Shown: positions 50,332-61,797 of the stretch, piece after piece
How the letters are laid out: each line of letters opens with the position of its first letter
Position numbering within the stretch: the first letter of the stretch is position 1
Assembly (NCBI GenBank): GCA_021399445.1
Contig: JAJTUQ010000014.1
Span: 294,362 to 358,361, forward strand
DNA: 64,000 nt
Source of the DNA: Xylogone sp. PMI_703
Lineage: Eukaryota > Ascomycota > Leotiomycetes
Direction: 5' to 3'
The notes under the pieces: generated by a model
Database searches by the model: none
What the model was told of the DNA's origin: nothing
What the model saw: only the letters and a program-made list of their open reading frames with translations
Position numbers and translations under genes: made by a program

Positions 50332-51210
50332 CAGTTAAATTAGTACTGTTATCAGTAAAACCCCGTTAGTACGATATTCGATTAGCTGATAACCCCGTTT
50401 GCACGATATTTTTTCTTATACCAATTCAAATCACAGCCAACACCCGATATTCACGATATCGGTGGTTTGAAGCTAAATATCGTCTTATCGAACTGTAATT
50501 ATGCCTCAGAAATATGCTATTACCGTCGATCAGCGAAAAGCTCTTCGCGAATAGGCTCAAAAGCAATATCCTAAACCATCTCAAAAAGCTTGTGTAGAGT
50601 GGTTTCAACAACAATTTGGCCATCGGCTTAGTCAATCAACTGTTTCTGAATCTTTAAGTAGTCATTTTGACTCAATTGACAACCAATCAAAGGGTGCAAC
50701 TGCTCGAATTCGTGAAGGCAATTGGCCAGAACTCGAGGCTATAGTAATTGATTGACAACACCGTATTGAAGCTATTAAAGGTGTTACAACTGGCGAATTG
50801 ATTCAAGAGAAAGCACGTCAAGTGTGGCCATTAATTCCTTAATATTCTGGCCAACCGTACCCTGACTTTAGCAACGGCTGGCTTAATCGAGGAGAATATA
50901 TATAATATGGACGAAACAGGCTTATTCTGGAAGATAACTCCTTCTCGAGGATTATCGGCCTCCTCACAACCAGGGAAAAAGAAAATAAAAACTCGAATAT
51001 CAATTGTTCTCTGTACAAATACGTCAAGTACAGATCGTTGTCAAATATAGTTAATTAGCAAAGCTAAAACTCCTCGCGCACTTCAAAATATCAGTGTTCC
51101 TACTATAAGAGTATAGTAGAGGCATAATTCGAAGGCTTGGATGAACACTCTGATCATAGTCGAATGACTTCAAGCCTTTTGTCGTTATATAAGTAATACT
51201 CATGATATAT
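50332..51210 (+). pseudogene. Pogo-like DDE transposase, internally deleted
   Basis: ATG 50501 gives MPQKYAITVDQRKALRE, a pogo/Fot-type N-terminal helix-turn-helix, followed by a CENP-B-type second domain (ELIQEKARQVWPLIP, NGWLNR near 50885). The next recognisable text is MDETGLFWKITPSRGLSASS at 50907 in a different frame, the start of the DDE core, so the linker and much of the domain between them are missing. RHNSKAWMNTLIIVE at about 51120-51165 is the second core block. Stops fit CAG-to-TAG and TGG-to-TGA. Before the ATG, two direct repeats of AACCCCGTT-G-ACGATATT lie at 50359-50378 and 50391-50410, likely subterminal. No 3' inverted repeat seen. Confidence 0.8.
50359..50462. repeat. Subterminal repeats of the pogo-like element
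   Basis: Two 20-bp direct repeats 32 bp apart (AACCCCGTTAGTACGATATT and AACCCCGTTTGCACGATATT), then a 7-bp inverted repeat CCGATAT/ATATCGG (50444-50462). They are placed where a transposase would bind near the left end. Confidence 0.6.
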
Positions 51211-51819
51211 TGTTATATACAGAGGTATAACAGATAAGGATTTGTATAACACTAATAAGGATAAAGCCTTATTATTCTATATTAAGTAATAACCTTAAAA
51301 TACTATAATATTATAATATTACTCTTTAAGTATTTACATTGTTTCCTTATGATTTTATTATTATAAATAACGTTTTATTTTAACTCTAATATAATAAATT
51401 TAAAACTTTTTCTTAACTTAAGTTTAATTCCGATTTTAGCTTTAATTCTAACTTTAATTCTTACTTTAATATTATCTTTACCTAAAAGGTTTAAATCGAA
51501 TAACTATATCCAAGATTAAAGATATAATATATAATTACTTTATAATATTAATTAATCTTATTCTTAAATCTAATAATATACATATTATACTATTAACTAA
51601 ATATAACATTCTTACTAAAGTATAAAGTTTATTTATTACTTGAATACAGAATTATAAATTTAGATATCTAAATTAAATATTATGTTAACTAAATAAATAT
51701 CTATATAATAATATAAATAAATATTTAACTAAATAAATTTATTTATTTAGATATTTATTTAAATATCCTCAATTCTAGTTAATCAAAAAGTTCTTATTTA
51801 ATTAATTAAATTAATACTT
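51211..51819. other. AT-rich filler, no gene
   Basis: Degenerate 12-bp tandem repeats of CTTTAATTCTAA type at about 51440-51480 and an AT hairpin CTAAATAAAT/ATTTATTTAG at 51729-51750. Nothing recognisable as coding. Confidence 0.5.
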
Positions 51820-52460
51820 TATAACATTCTTACTAAGATATAAAGTTATTTATTACTCAAATAATAAATAAAAGTAAAAAGTAAAAGAATAACTTTACAA
51901 AGCCTAAGACAATTCCTATAAAATATAGATATTCTGTAAATCAATTAAATTAAATACAAAGTTTTTATTTATTGTTAATTATATTCTTTATATAATAACT
52001 ATAAAGAAAGTATCAGTCTTAGATCAGTTTGAGTTTAACTAATCATGGGATCAGTATAATCAGTACTGATCTTACTGATTCTTCTGGGTCATAATGATCA
52101 ACACTGATCTGACTGATTATTTTAGTTAATCTAAGTATTTATTTAATTATTAATATTAGTTTTTCATTTATACAAGCAAATAATTAGTATAAATAGAAAA
52201 ATAATATTATTTCTCTGATAATATTGTTACTAAATTAATATAATTCAAGGATTAATATTATATTCTTGATAATATTATTTTATAGTTTGTATAATTCTTT
52301 TTATAATACTAATGTTAAACTTATATTATTTTTTATTAATATTAATGATATTATAATTAAGTCTTTGATAACTATTTTAACTTATACTTATTTAATCAAG
52401 ATAATGACTATAAAGGCTATAAAACTTAGTTACTTGTTATAATCTTATAAAATTATAAAA
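51820..52460 (-). repeat. Element F 3' LTR (641 bp)
   Basis: Strongly decayed A-type LTR in minus orientation, from TATAACATTC (for TGTAACGTTC) to a degraded end. A block of GATCAGTACTGATC-type palindromes lies at 52020-52130, matching the solo LTR at 57350-57470 and unlike the blocks of D or E. Confidence 0.82.
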
Positions 52461-52569
52461 TTATTCTTTTCTTAATTTAGCTTTATCCTAAAACTTATAA
52501 CTAAAATATAAAAAATCTTATAGAAATCTAAATTTCTTTTCTTTTTTATTATATCCTTAAAGTGTTTAA
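52461..52569 (+). pseudogene. Element F 3' internal end and start of its antisense gene
   Basis: Between the F LTR and the B3 insertion. The final codons ATA TCC TTA AAG TGT match the start MFLKC of the antisense genes in D and E with ATG mutated to ATA. B3 therefore inserted about five codons into that gene. Confidence 0.6.
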
Positions 52570-52927
52570 TGTCACGAACCTACCAGGGGCACGGAAGGCC
52601 TGAGGCTCGGCAGGCGAGTTCCTGTACAGAGAACCTGACGTGAGGACCAAGGTCACGTGACAAGGATCATTCAGATCATTAGGATCATTATGATGATCCA
52701 GAGGATCTAGATAATCTAAGATAAATTCATAATCTATATAAACACAAATAATTACCAAGTAGATAAAAGCTTCATACTTAACTTATAATACAGATTATTA
52801 TTTATATAATTATAATTATGATCATATACTATATTACACTAATTCCTGAGCTTTTATTAACCCCTTTATGACTTAATATATACCTGTATACTTTATAAGA
52901 CCTAAGTAAAGGCTTAGGTTCATAATA
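52570..52927 (+). repeat. B3 5' LTR (358 bp)
   Basis: Starts TGTCACGAACCTACCAGGGG and ends TTCATAATA. The 3' half equals that of B1 and B2 (ACTTATAATACAGATTATT), but where those have GGTCC repeats this has GATCATTA-type repeats (52665-52712). Confidence 0.92.
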
Positions 52928-52976
52928 CTTTAAGCACTATTTTAAAAAGATTAAGATCAAGTACCCTTAAAACATT

Positions 52977-54640
52977 ATAACAAGTCAGCAAACAGGCCTT
53001 ATGTCAGGGATAAAGTATATAACACTAGACCCTGTACCAGGCCTTGTACTAGCACCAAACCCACCTCTATCAAATAATGATAACAATAAAGAACAAGAAT
53101 TCCCACGAGTCATCTTATTACCTAAATCACTTAAAGTAATAACATTAACCAAATTCAACAGAGATAAATCCAAGTACAAAGTTTTCAAGATATAAACTTG
53201 TTTATTCCTGAAATTCAATAAAATCATTTTCAAGAATAAATAAGATTATATATTCTAGGTTATTATATATTTAAAAAAAGATATATTCAAACTTTTGTTA
53301 TTATATATAAAAAATTTCTACAATATTATCAAGAAGAAAAAAGACAGATAACAAAAAACAACTAATCTATTTGAAAGTCTAAGTAATTTCTAAGACAAGA
53401 TAAATTAACTGTTTGATAATATAAATAAGAAGCAGAAAACTTCCAGGCAGCTAGATAAGCTCAAGTAAGCAGGATTAGTACAAAATCATAATATAAGGTT
53501 TTGCATACTAACTCTTCAAGTAGACTAGGACGACGAAGTCCTGATGTACTATTATAAAGAAAATCTTAAAGATACAGTAATAAACAAGATAACTTAGCTA
53601 AGACTGGCCCTAGGAAACTTAAAGAAATTCATGAAAGAAATTACTGAAATAAATAATTATTAGTAAAAAAGACATCAGATAAAAAAGGATAAAACGATAG
53701 ACTAGAACAACAAGAAACGAAACTCCAAAGGAAAAGGAAAAAGATCTAAGAAAAACTTTGACACCATAGACTAAGAAGCAAATGTAACTTCCAAGGAAGA
53801 CTTCAAGAAAGGAAGAAAGTATAATTTAACACCAGAACAATAAAAGAAACATAAAGAAAAAAATTTATATTTCAAATACTATTTACCTAGACATATAACT
53901 CATAAGTACAACAAGGACAGCAAACTCAAGGCAAATAAGCCAACAATGCAGAAGAGACAAAGCCAAAGTCTGAGCATAAGGGGAAAGGTAAAAAAATAAC
54001 ATTCGTGGAAATCAATATAACAATCACTCTAGAAGAAGAAGAAACATTTACAAAAACAGAAACTGAGACAGAAGCTAAAATAGAATAACAAGTTATGAGA
54101 CAAGCATCCTCTAACAATTCAAAGTCATGGCCAGAAGACGACAAAGATTTATTAGTCAGCCAAATCTTATACAAGTATCTTGTATACACAAAGAATGACT
54201 TGGAAGAAGAGCAGGAAAGTAATAATACAGAAGTATATGGTAATGCCCCAGAAGAAAGGACTAAACCCTAGCTCTCTGAGATACTAAATTTCAAAGAAAC
54301 ATTCTTTAGAGCCCAGATTGAGGAAGACCTAGCCAAGAAAGAAAATCTAGCCCTAAAATTTACCAAAAAAGGTTTCAGACATAAAATACTAATAAAGACA
54401 TTAAAAGATATTATACAATATTCACCAGAAGAAATAAAAGACTAGTTCAGAACAACAGAGCTAAGTCTTAGCTAAAACACAAAAAGTAAACAACCAGAAT
54501 CAATGTTAATAACAAGAAAGTCATATAAGCTGAAAAGAAACCCTGAGTACACAGAAGCCCTTAAAGCAGGCAAAAAAGTAATATTTATAAAAATTAAGGA
54601 AGACCAGGAAAGTCAACATAAAATATAATCTATAATAAAA
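52977..54640 (+). pseudogene. B3 gag
   Basis: The expected start codon is ATA at 52977 (ATG in B1). The next Met, 53001, opens 64 codons (MSGIKYITLDPVPGLVLAP, then KFNRDKSKYKVFKI). A knuckle remnant lies near 53860-53900. The acidic and basic C-terminal parts are as in B1 (SYKLKRNPEYTEALKAGKK near 54525-54585). Stops at Gln and Trp codons. Confidence 0.78.
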
Positions 54641-56990
54641 CATCAGCAAGAATAAGTAAAACTATATTTAGTTAAAGATAAGATTACAGACTTTAGAACA
54701 ATCATAGAAGTCATATCCAAGTCTTATTATTACTTAAGCCTAAATCTGTTATAGACAAGAGTACTATATATTACTATATTATTAATAATGATATTATTAA
54801 CATAAAAGAATCTTCTTGACATATGAATAATATGGATGAAAACAGAGCATAAGATTATATAAACTAAAATTATACCTAATAATGAGAAGTTTTACCATGA
54901 ACTATATACATTATACTAAAGTTATAAAATAAGAAAACAATATAAATTCGATGAAACAATCGACTTTTGGTACAAAGATGACAATAAGGAAAAATATGCT
55001 AAAACTAACATAATTTTTGGAAATTTTCTTTTAACAATACTCATTAAGCTAAAAAGACAAAACTTAACAATAATATTCGATAACAATAATACAATCAACT
55101 TTATTATGCCTAAAACAATCACTTAATTAAGACTGAATACCAGAGTTAAAAGAAGGAGTTACCCTATCAGAATAGTAAACAGATCAAATACCTCTTCTCA
55201 AGTAAAAATGGAGACCAAGCCATTAACAATAAAGATATCCAGAGAAAAAACGGAAATTGTGTTTGATATATCATATTTAAGTAAATATAAGGCAATCATA
55301 AGAATATCATAGTTCAAGAACCATAACCCATAAATAAATTAAGAAACAGACCAGATAATGGAATTCAGTAAAACAAGTAACTTATGACTAACTAACTCAT
55401 CAGCACAAGTAAATAATGCAGAAACAGCACTAACGTTACTTGAGAAGTATCAAAAGTATTAAAAACTATTCAAGGAATCACTAAATACAAAGGCACTACT
55501 ACTACAAAAACTTTAAGATTATTATATATACTTAAAAAAAAAATTCACCTACTGTATTACTAACTATATATAATGAACAAAGAACAACAACAAGTCTTAC
55601 AAGAAGAACTAAATCAGTTATTAACAAAAAAACATATCAGACCCTCAGAAACATCATATAAGGCATTAATAATATATATTCCGAAAAAAAGACCCAAGAA
55701 ATGGAGAATAATAATAGATTACCGAAGACTAAATGATATTATCATCAAAGACTAGTATCCAATACTGTTTATCTCAGACTTACAGGAAAAGTTAATAAGC
55801 ATTAAATATTTTATAAAATTAAACTTCTGGACAGGATTCCACTTAGTTAAGATCACAGAGAATAATAAATAGAAGATAGTATTTAGCACATGTTATAGAC
55901 TATTCAAATACCTAGTCTTACCAATGAAACTCACTAATTCACTTACAACATTCCAAAAAATAATAAATCATATACTCATGCCATACTTAGACATATTTGT
56001 CATAACTTACATCAATAACTTACTAATTTATTCCAAAACACTGGAAGAACACCAGGAATATGTAGAAAAAGTTCTACAGATTTTACTAAATAATGACATA
56101 TAATACCAACCATACAAATACACATTCCACTAAACAGAAGTGAAATTCCTAAGACATATAATATCAGGAGAAAAATTCTGAATAAATCTACAGAAAATAA
56201 CTAATATAAAAGAATAATTTAACCCAAAGAATGTCAAGGATATTCAAGCATTCAAAAGAATATACAATTTTTATCAAAAATATGTTCATAAATTCTCGGA
56301 TATTATCACATTATTAGACAACTTAACCAAGAAAAATCAAAAATTCAAATTCGAAAATAAAGAACAAAAAATATAACAAAGACTTAAGGACCAGTTTAAT
56401 AAAAGAATAATCTTGGTAATATTCCAGGCAAGACTGCTGACTAAAGTCAAAATAAACACATTAAACGAAACTTTAAGAATAGCCTTAAGCTAGTTATATC
56501 CTAATGAAAGATAGAAATTGATAACCTTTTATTCGAGGAAGTTTTCCCCTGCAAAAAGAAATTACAATATTTATAATAAAAAACTATTAGCCATAATAAA
56601 TATATTCAAAACCTAGAAAATATACTTCCTAAGATTAAAAGTAAAAATACTTATAGATTACTATAACCTAAAGTACTTCGTTAACACCAAAATATTAAAC
56701 ATTAGACAAGTTAGATAATCAGAAGAATTTATATAATACAACTTTAAGATAAAATATATCAAGAAGACCGAAAATGTTAAAACAGACATACTTAACAGAA
56801 AACCAGATTACATAAAGAAAGTAGAACCAGAAACCAAAGCTATCCTCAAGGAAAAAGAAGATAAAACATTAATATACAATTACTTAGCCCAAGAGGCTGA
56901 AGATTAAGAGTTCGACATAGAATAAACAAAAAAAATAATTCAGGCCATCAAACATAAAATCAAGGAAATTAAGGCCTTATTCTAGGAACC
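54640..56990 (+). pseudogene. B3 pol, first part: protease, RT, RNase H
   Basis: Protease remnant about 55010-55110. Reverse transcriptase from 55573 (MNKEQQQVLQEELNQLLTKK, KKWRIIIDYRRLNDIIIKD) to about 56110, with the active-site box decayed to TYINNLLIY near 56006. RNase H about 56430-56830. Cut at GAACC (56986-56990) by the solo LTR and continues at 57653. Confidence 0.83.
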
Positions 56991-57647
56991 TGTCACGACC
57001 CCGCAAGGTTGTGACAAGCGACCTGATTATAGGGCCTCCATAGCCGTTGCCTTAGTTAAATAAGTATAAGTTAAGACGGCTATCGGGGACCTGGTTATAG
57101 CATCGCTAGTACAATCACATTACTAGTACTAGCGAAAGGATAGTACAAGTTCAACACTAGTATTATAAAAAGGGTTGTACAAGCTAAAGGATAGTACTAT
57201 CGAAATTATAGTACTAACCCTTTGGATGCACTAACTAGTTGGTAGTACTATCGGAGAAATAGTACTACCTTTCCGTTTGTGCTAACTATTTGCTTGTGCG
57301 AGCAGAAGGCTAGTACTAGCAATTAAGCGAGCATCTGGATTAGTTAAGACGATCAGTTGGATTAGTGCTGATCGACATGACCCGGAGGGATCAGGAGGAT
57401 CAGTACTGATCGTACTGATTCCACGATCAGTTGAGCTCGAACTGATCCATCTGATCCCAAGGTTCGTTCACTTTATAAGTAGATAGTTTTACAGTAGATA
57501 GGAGCCTTGTGTTCAACTCAATTGATTTACAGCATACTTGCATTTCATAGTAACTATCCTAAACCTTCATGAAGTTATTCTCTTGCCCTTTACCTTCATC
57601 TATCATTTGAGTGATAGATAACCCCAAACCCTTGTAAGAACGTTACA
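56991..57647 (+). repeat. Barely mutated solo A-type LTR (657 bp)
   Basis: TGTCACGACCCCGC...GAACGTTACA with exact GAACC duplications on both sides. AGTACT palindromes occur about ten times at 57105-57330 (CTAGTACTAG, ATAGTACTAT). A GATCAGT/ACTGATC block lies at 57351-57470, then TATAAGTAGATAG. It interrupts pol of B3 between RNase H and integrase. Confidence 0.95.
57474..57479 (+). promoter_or_regulatory. TATA box of the fresh solo LTR
   Basis: TATAAG followed by TAGATAG, directly after the palindrome block. As this LTR is hardly mutated, it is the best candidate in the window for a still active retroelement promoter. Confidence 0.5.
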
Positions 57648-57652
57648 GAACC

Positions 57653-58985
57653 AAATCCAGACGACAAATAGGAAAAATCCATGGAAGAACCAGGAATGTG
57701 GTTTTATAACGAAAAAATCTATATACCATAATCCTTAACCAAGAAGTTTGTCAAGTACATATATAACTCATTATTATATAAACATCAAGAAATTATTAAA
57801 ATGTATAAACTTCTTAGTCCAGAGTTTTATATACTTAAGTTACAGAAAATGATATAAAAGGTCATCAAAGCGTATAATATATACTATAAAACAAAACTAA
57901 CACAAAGAATTATATATAAATTATTATAACCATTAAAAGTACCAGAAAGATTATAAGAATCAATAATAATAGACTTTATAATAGACTTATTACTATCATT
58001 GAACATAAATAACAAGATCTACGATAAAGTATTGATAGTCATAGACAGGCTAACCAAATACAAAGTCTTCATACTATGGAAAAGTACTTATACAATAAAA
58101 CAGTTAACAAATATGCTTATGAACAAAGTATTCACAATATTCGGATTTCCGAAAGAAATCATCTTTAATAAAGACAAACTATTTATATCAAAGTTTTGGC
58201 AAACACTTATTACCATAATAAAGACCAAGACTAAAATAATCACTAAAAGATAAGCACAAACTGACAGAAGTACTGAAAGATTAATTCAGACATTCAAACA
58301 ATACTTCAGAATATATGTCAATTATTTACAAAATAATTAAGTTAAACTATTATCAATAGCATAATATATATACAACAGAGCAAGATATGATAATACATAA
58401 GTATTACTTTATTACACAAATTTCAGAAAAAAAATAAATACAATATACTTATGGAAAAAAACACTTAATATAATAATAATAATAAAAGAAAGAGTCAAGC
58501 TCATTAAGGAAACATAAATAATTATATAACAAAACTTGGAAAAAGTCAGAGAAAAAATAAAAAAATACTATAATAAATAATATAAAATAAAACTTATATT
58601 TAAGAAAAAGGATAAAATATACTTTTTACAAAAATTCATCAAAACTAAAAAACTAAATGAATTATTGGATTTCAAGAAAATAAGATTATTAAAAATTGAT
58701 GAAGTTTTAAGACAAATAATATATAAGTTAAAATTACCCAAAAATACTAAAATATATTTAATCTTTTATGTCATTATACTAGAACAAATATTACCAGAAA
58801 CATTAATAATCATATATCTAAAAGCAGAAAATCTTAACTTAGAAAAAGAATACAAAATGAAAAACGTAAAAAGACAAAAGATCTTCAGAAAAAAAGTTCA
58901 GTATCTGATTAAATGGAAAGAGTACCCAGAGTCAGAAAATACTTAAGAATCAGTAAAAAAACTCAAGAATACTTAATAAAAGATT
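57653..58985 (+). pseudogene. B3 pol, second part: integrase and chromodomain
   Basis: Integrase zinc-binding region about 57750-57900, then the core in the open stretch 57999-58253 (YDKVLIVIDRLTKYKVFILW, FGFPKEIIFNKDKLFISKFW; the second Asp is altered to Asn). The C-terminal region from 58665 (DFKKIRLLKIDEVLRQIIYK) runs into a chromodomain at 58885-58985: VQYLIKWKEYPESENT, stop, ESVKKL, with the Trp after NT lost to a stop. Confidence 0.85.
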
Positions 58986-59039
58986 CAGGAGTTTGAGACC
59001 AGATATACTAAACTAAGTTGTTCAATGTTAAATCATTAA

Positions 59040-59575
59040 ACAAGTCATTAAACTGAGAATCCGAGAAAACGGGGTCATCTGAGGAAGTTATAACTATATG
59101 GTCAAAACTCTTTTATTCAGTATGCTCCTTCTCTTTGACAGTGTCAAACTTCTCTAAACTGTTCAAACCTTTCTTTAACATTTCAATACTACATATTTTT
59201 AGTTACTTCTGGAGTTTTCGTAAATATATTCAATAAGCAAAGATTTCCTGCTCAGCCAAGGTTATAATCTTCTTCTCGGCTTCTAGGTAAGTTTCCTTGG
59301 CCTTTAGCTTTTCTTACTCCTCAGGAAAAAAGCTATAAATATTGTACTTCATATTATTACTTACAATAATATACTCAGAATAACATAAAAAATAAGAAAC
59401 AATAATATATTTCTTGTCTAAATACTTATAATGATTATACTAAAACATTTTTATGCTTTTGGATTTTATTTACTCTGATAATTTTATTTTGTTTTTTTTC
59501 TTTTTTTCTTTTACTGATTCTTAGTATTTTTGTGTTATAAAATACTTAAGTAGTATAATGAAAAAAAGGAAAATT
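59040..59575 (-). pseudogene. Antisense Zn2Cys6-like gene of element B3
   Basis: Opposite to B3 pol. At 59439-59344 all six expected Cys codons have become Tyr (TAT/TAC) but the spacing is exact: C-X2-C-X6-C-X8-C-X2-C-X8-C (YNHYKYLDKKY, then YSEYIIVSNNMKYN). Charged helix EKLKAKETYLEAEKKIITLA and LNSLEKFDTVKEKEH follow, then a Ser/Asp-rich tail as in B1. Confidence 0.68.
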
Positions 59576-59645
59576 TAAAGAATAATGAGATTATTCTTAC
59601 TTTAGCTTTAAGCTTCAGGATGAAGCTAGGTTAAAAGGGGGATAA

Positions 59646-60003
59646 TATCATGAACTTACCAAGGGCACAGAAGGCCTAAGACTCGGCAAGCAAGTTCCTG
59701 CACAAAGAACCTGACATGAGGACCAGGGTCACGTGACAGGGATCATTCAGATCATTAAGATCATTGTGATAATCCAGAGGATCTAGATGATCTAAGATAA
59801 ATTTATAATCTATATAAATACAAATAATTACTAAGTAAATAAAAACTTTGTACTTAACTTATAATACAGATTATTATTCATATAATTATAATTATAATCA
59901 TATACTATATTACACTGATCCCTGAACTCTTACCAACCCTTTTATGACCTAGTATATACCTGTACACTCTATAAGACCTAGGTAGAAGCTTAGGTTCATA
60001 ACA
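59646..60003 (+). repeat. B3 3' LTR (358 bp)
   Basis: Starts TATCATGAACTTACC and ends TTCATAACA, the same length as its partner. Followed by TTTAA. Confidence 0.92.
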
Positions 60004-60008
60004 TTTAA

Positions 60009-60540
60009 TTAATGAAGAGTTTATTAACTTAGAAAAGTAAAAGGTTCTAATAACCAAAAATCGTAATAGGTTATATTCTTAAATTAAATTTATAAGAATT
60101 TTAATGTTATTCTTATATTCTTTTTGTGAAAAAAAGAAATTAGATTATGGTATAACGAAAAGTTCTTGTTATATAGAATATGTGAAAGCCAGGGGTTATA
60201 CGAAATATGATATTCTTTTTCTGAGTCCTGAGGAATAAAACAGGATAACTCATGAAGAGGCTTAGCTAAAGGCTAATTATAAAAAGGTTTTAGTTAAATT
60301 TTTTAAGCTTAATATATAACAATAATAACTTTATTCTTGTGTTAGTGAAATATTCTAAAGAAGACTTACTATTTTAGACAAATTAAATATTAAAGAGGAA
60401 AAAGAAAGACTTAAACAAGAACAGGAAAAAAAGGAAATACTTTAACAGACAAAAGTTATTCAACAGATAAAGATTAATCTTTCTGAGGCTTTTTTCTTTG
60501 ACATTAATTTTTTGTTTATATTGATGTTTTATTTAATTTA
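60009..60540 (+). pseudogene. Antisense Zn2Cys6-like gene of element F, rest
   Basis: Continues from 52569 after the B3 insertion. The cluster at 60116-60208 reads YSFCEKKKLDYGITKSSC, then YIEYVKARGYTKYD: C-X2-C-X6-C-X7-C-X2-C-X8-C. The downstream charged helix LDKLNIKEEKERLKQEQEK and a tail SEAFFFDINFLF resemble C2 and E. Element F pol lies on the minus strand, so this gene is again antisense to pol. Confidence 0.7.
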
Positions 60541-61079
60541 TCCTGACTGACTTTGTCTTTATACATTTTTAGAGATTCATTAAAATTAATAAAAGACTTT
60601 TTTGGTTTTTATATATTTAATTATTTATACTTTTCTTATTCTTTTTATCTGACCAAATAATACTTTTTGTTCTTTATTAACTTATTATTTAAAATTTCTT
60701 TTATTTTTTATTTTTTATTTAGATTTTATTCTAGTTTTAAATCTAGAGTTAATAATAATCTTAAGAATACTTTTTCTAGTATAATTATATAAAATATAAA
60801 ATATATTTATATAATATTAAAAAGTTTGAATTTATATATCAGATTTCTTAATTTCTTTTTGATTTTGTATAAGTCAATCTTTTTCTAATCTAATTTATTA
60901 TTTAGTTTTGTTATTTTGATAAATCTATAAATAATATAAACTTTATTTCCTTCTTTAAGCTTAAGTTTTATATTATATTTTTGATTATAGTATTTTTATA
61001 TATATTCTTGTATAAACTTGATATTATACTTTAAGTAGTTATAGATTTTTTTAATTTGTTTACTTATTGTTTAACTGTT
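60541..61079 (-). pseudogene. Element F pol 3' end (chromodomain, integrase C-terminus)
   Basis: Homologous to 62340-62860 of element E and, in reverse, to 43950-44440 of C1. Very AT-rich, with no open frame. Interrupted at 61079 by element E, so the rest of F lies beyond the window. Confidence 0.65.
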
Positions 61080-61697
61080 TATAACGTTCTTACGTTAAGA
61101 TTTGGCTATTACTCAAATAATAAGCTTAAGAGATCAAGGAAGTAAGTAAAACTGTAAATTATAGAACTTTACTATAAAATGCAAGTATATTATAAATCAA
61201 TTGAGTTAAATACAAGACTTTTATCTATCGTAAAATTATTTACTTATATAATATATATTAATGACTAGATCTTTTTAGATCTTTTTGCTCCTAGATCCAG
61301 GAGATCTTATCTGGTCCTAGATCCAAGAGATCTTATCTAGTCCTCTTTGTTATATACTTATTTATTTGTTAATATTAACTTTTTGTACATATAAACAAAT
61401 AGTTAATATAAACAGAAAAGTAATATTATTTCCTTAATAATATTATTACCTAATTAATATAACCAAAGAATTAATACTATAACTTTGATAATATTATCTT
61501 TTAACTTATATATCTCTTTTCATAATACTAATATTAAATTTATATTATCTTTTTGTTAATATTAATAATATAATAATATTAATAATATTATAACTAAGTT
61601 CTTGATAATTGTTTTAAGTTATACTTATTTAATTAAAGTAATAATTATAAAAGCTTTATACTTAAGTCATTTGTCATAATCTTACAAAGTCATAATA
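61080..61697 (-). repeat. Element E 3' LTR (618 bp)
   Basis: A-type LTR from TATAACGTTCTTACG to GTCATAATA. The palindrome block (about 61268-61345) is built from AGATCT and CTAGATCCAGGAG repeats, like that of element D and unlike F. Confidence 0.88.
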
Positions 61698-61797
61698 CTA
61701 TCCTTTTTTTAACTTAACTTTGTTTTAAAATTTATAACTAAAATATAAAAAATCTTATAATAATTCAAACCTTCTTTCTTTCTTATTATGTTCTTAA

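Larger units (their letters stand above)
52570..60003 (+). mobile_element. Complete Ty3/gypsy chromovirus B3, split by a solo LTR
   Basis: LTRs 52570-52927 and 59646-60003, both 358 bp; exact 5-bp duplication TTTAA at 52565-52569 and 60004-60008. Gag and pol are close to B1 and B2, but part of the LTR U3 is different. Contains the solo LTR 56991-57647. About 6.8 kb without it. Confidence 0.92.
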
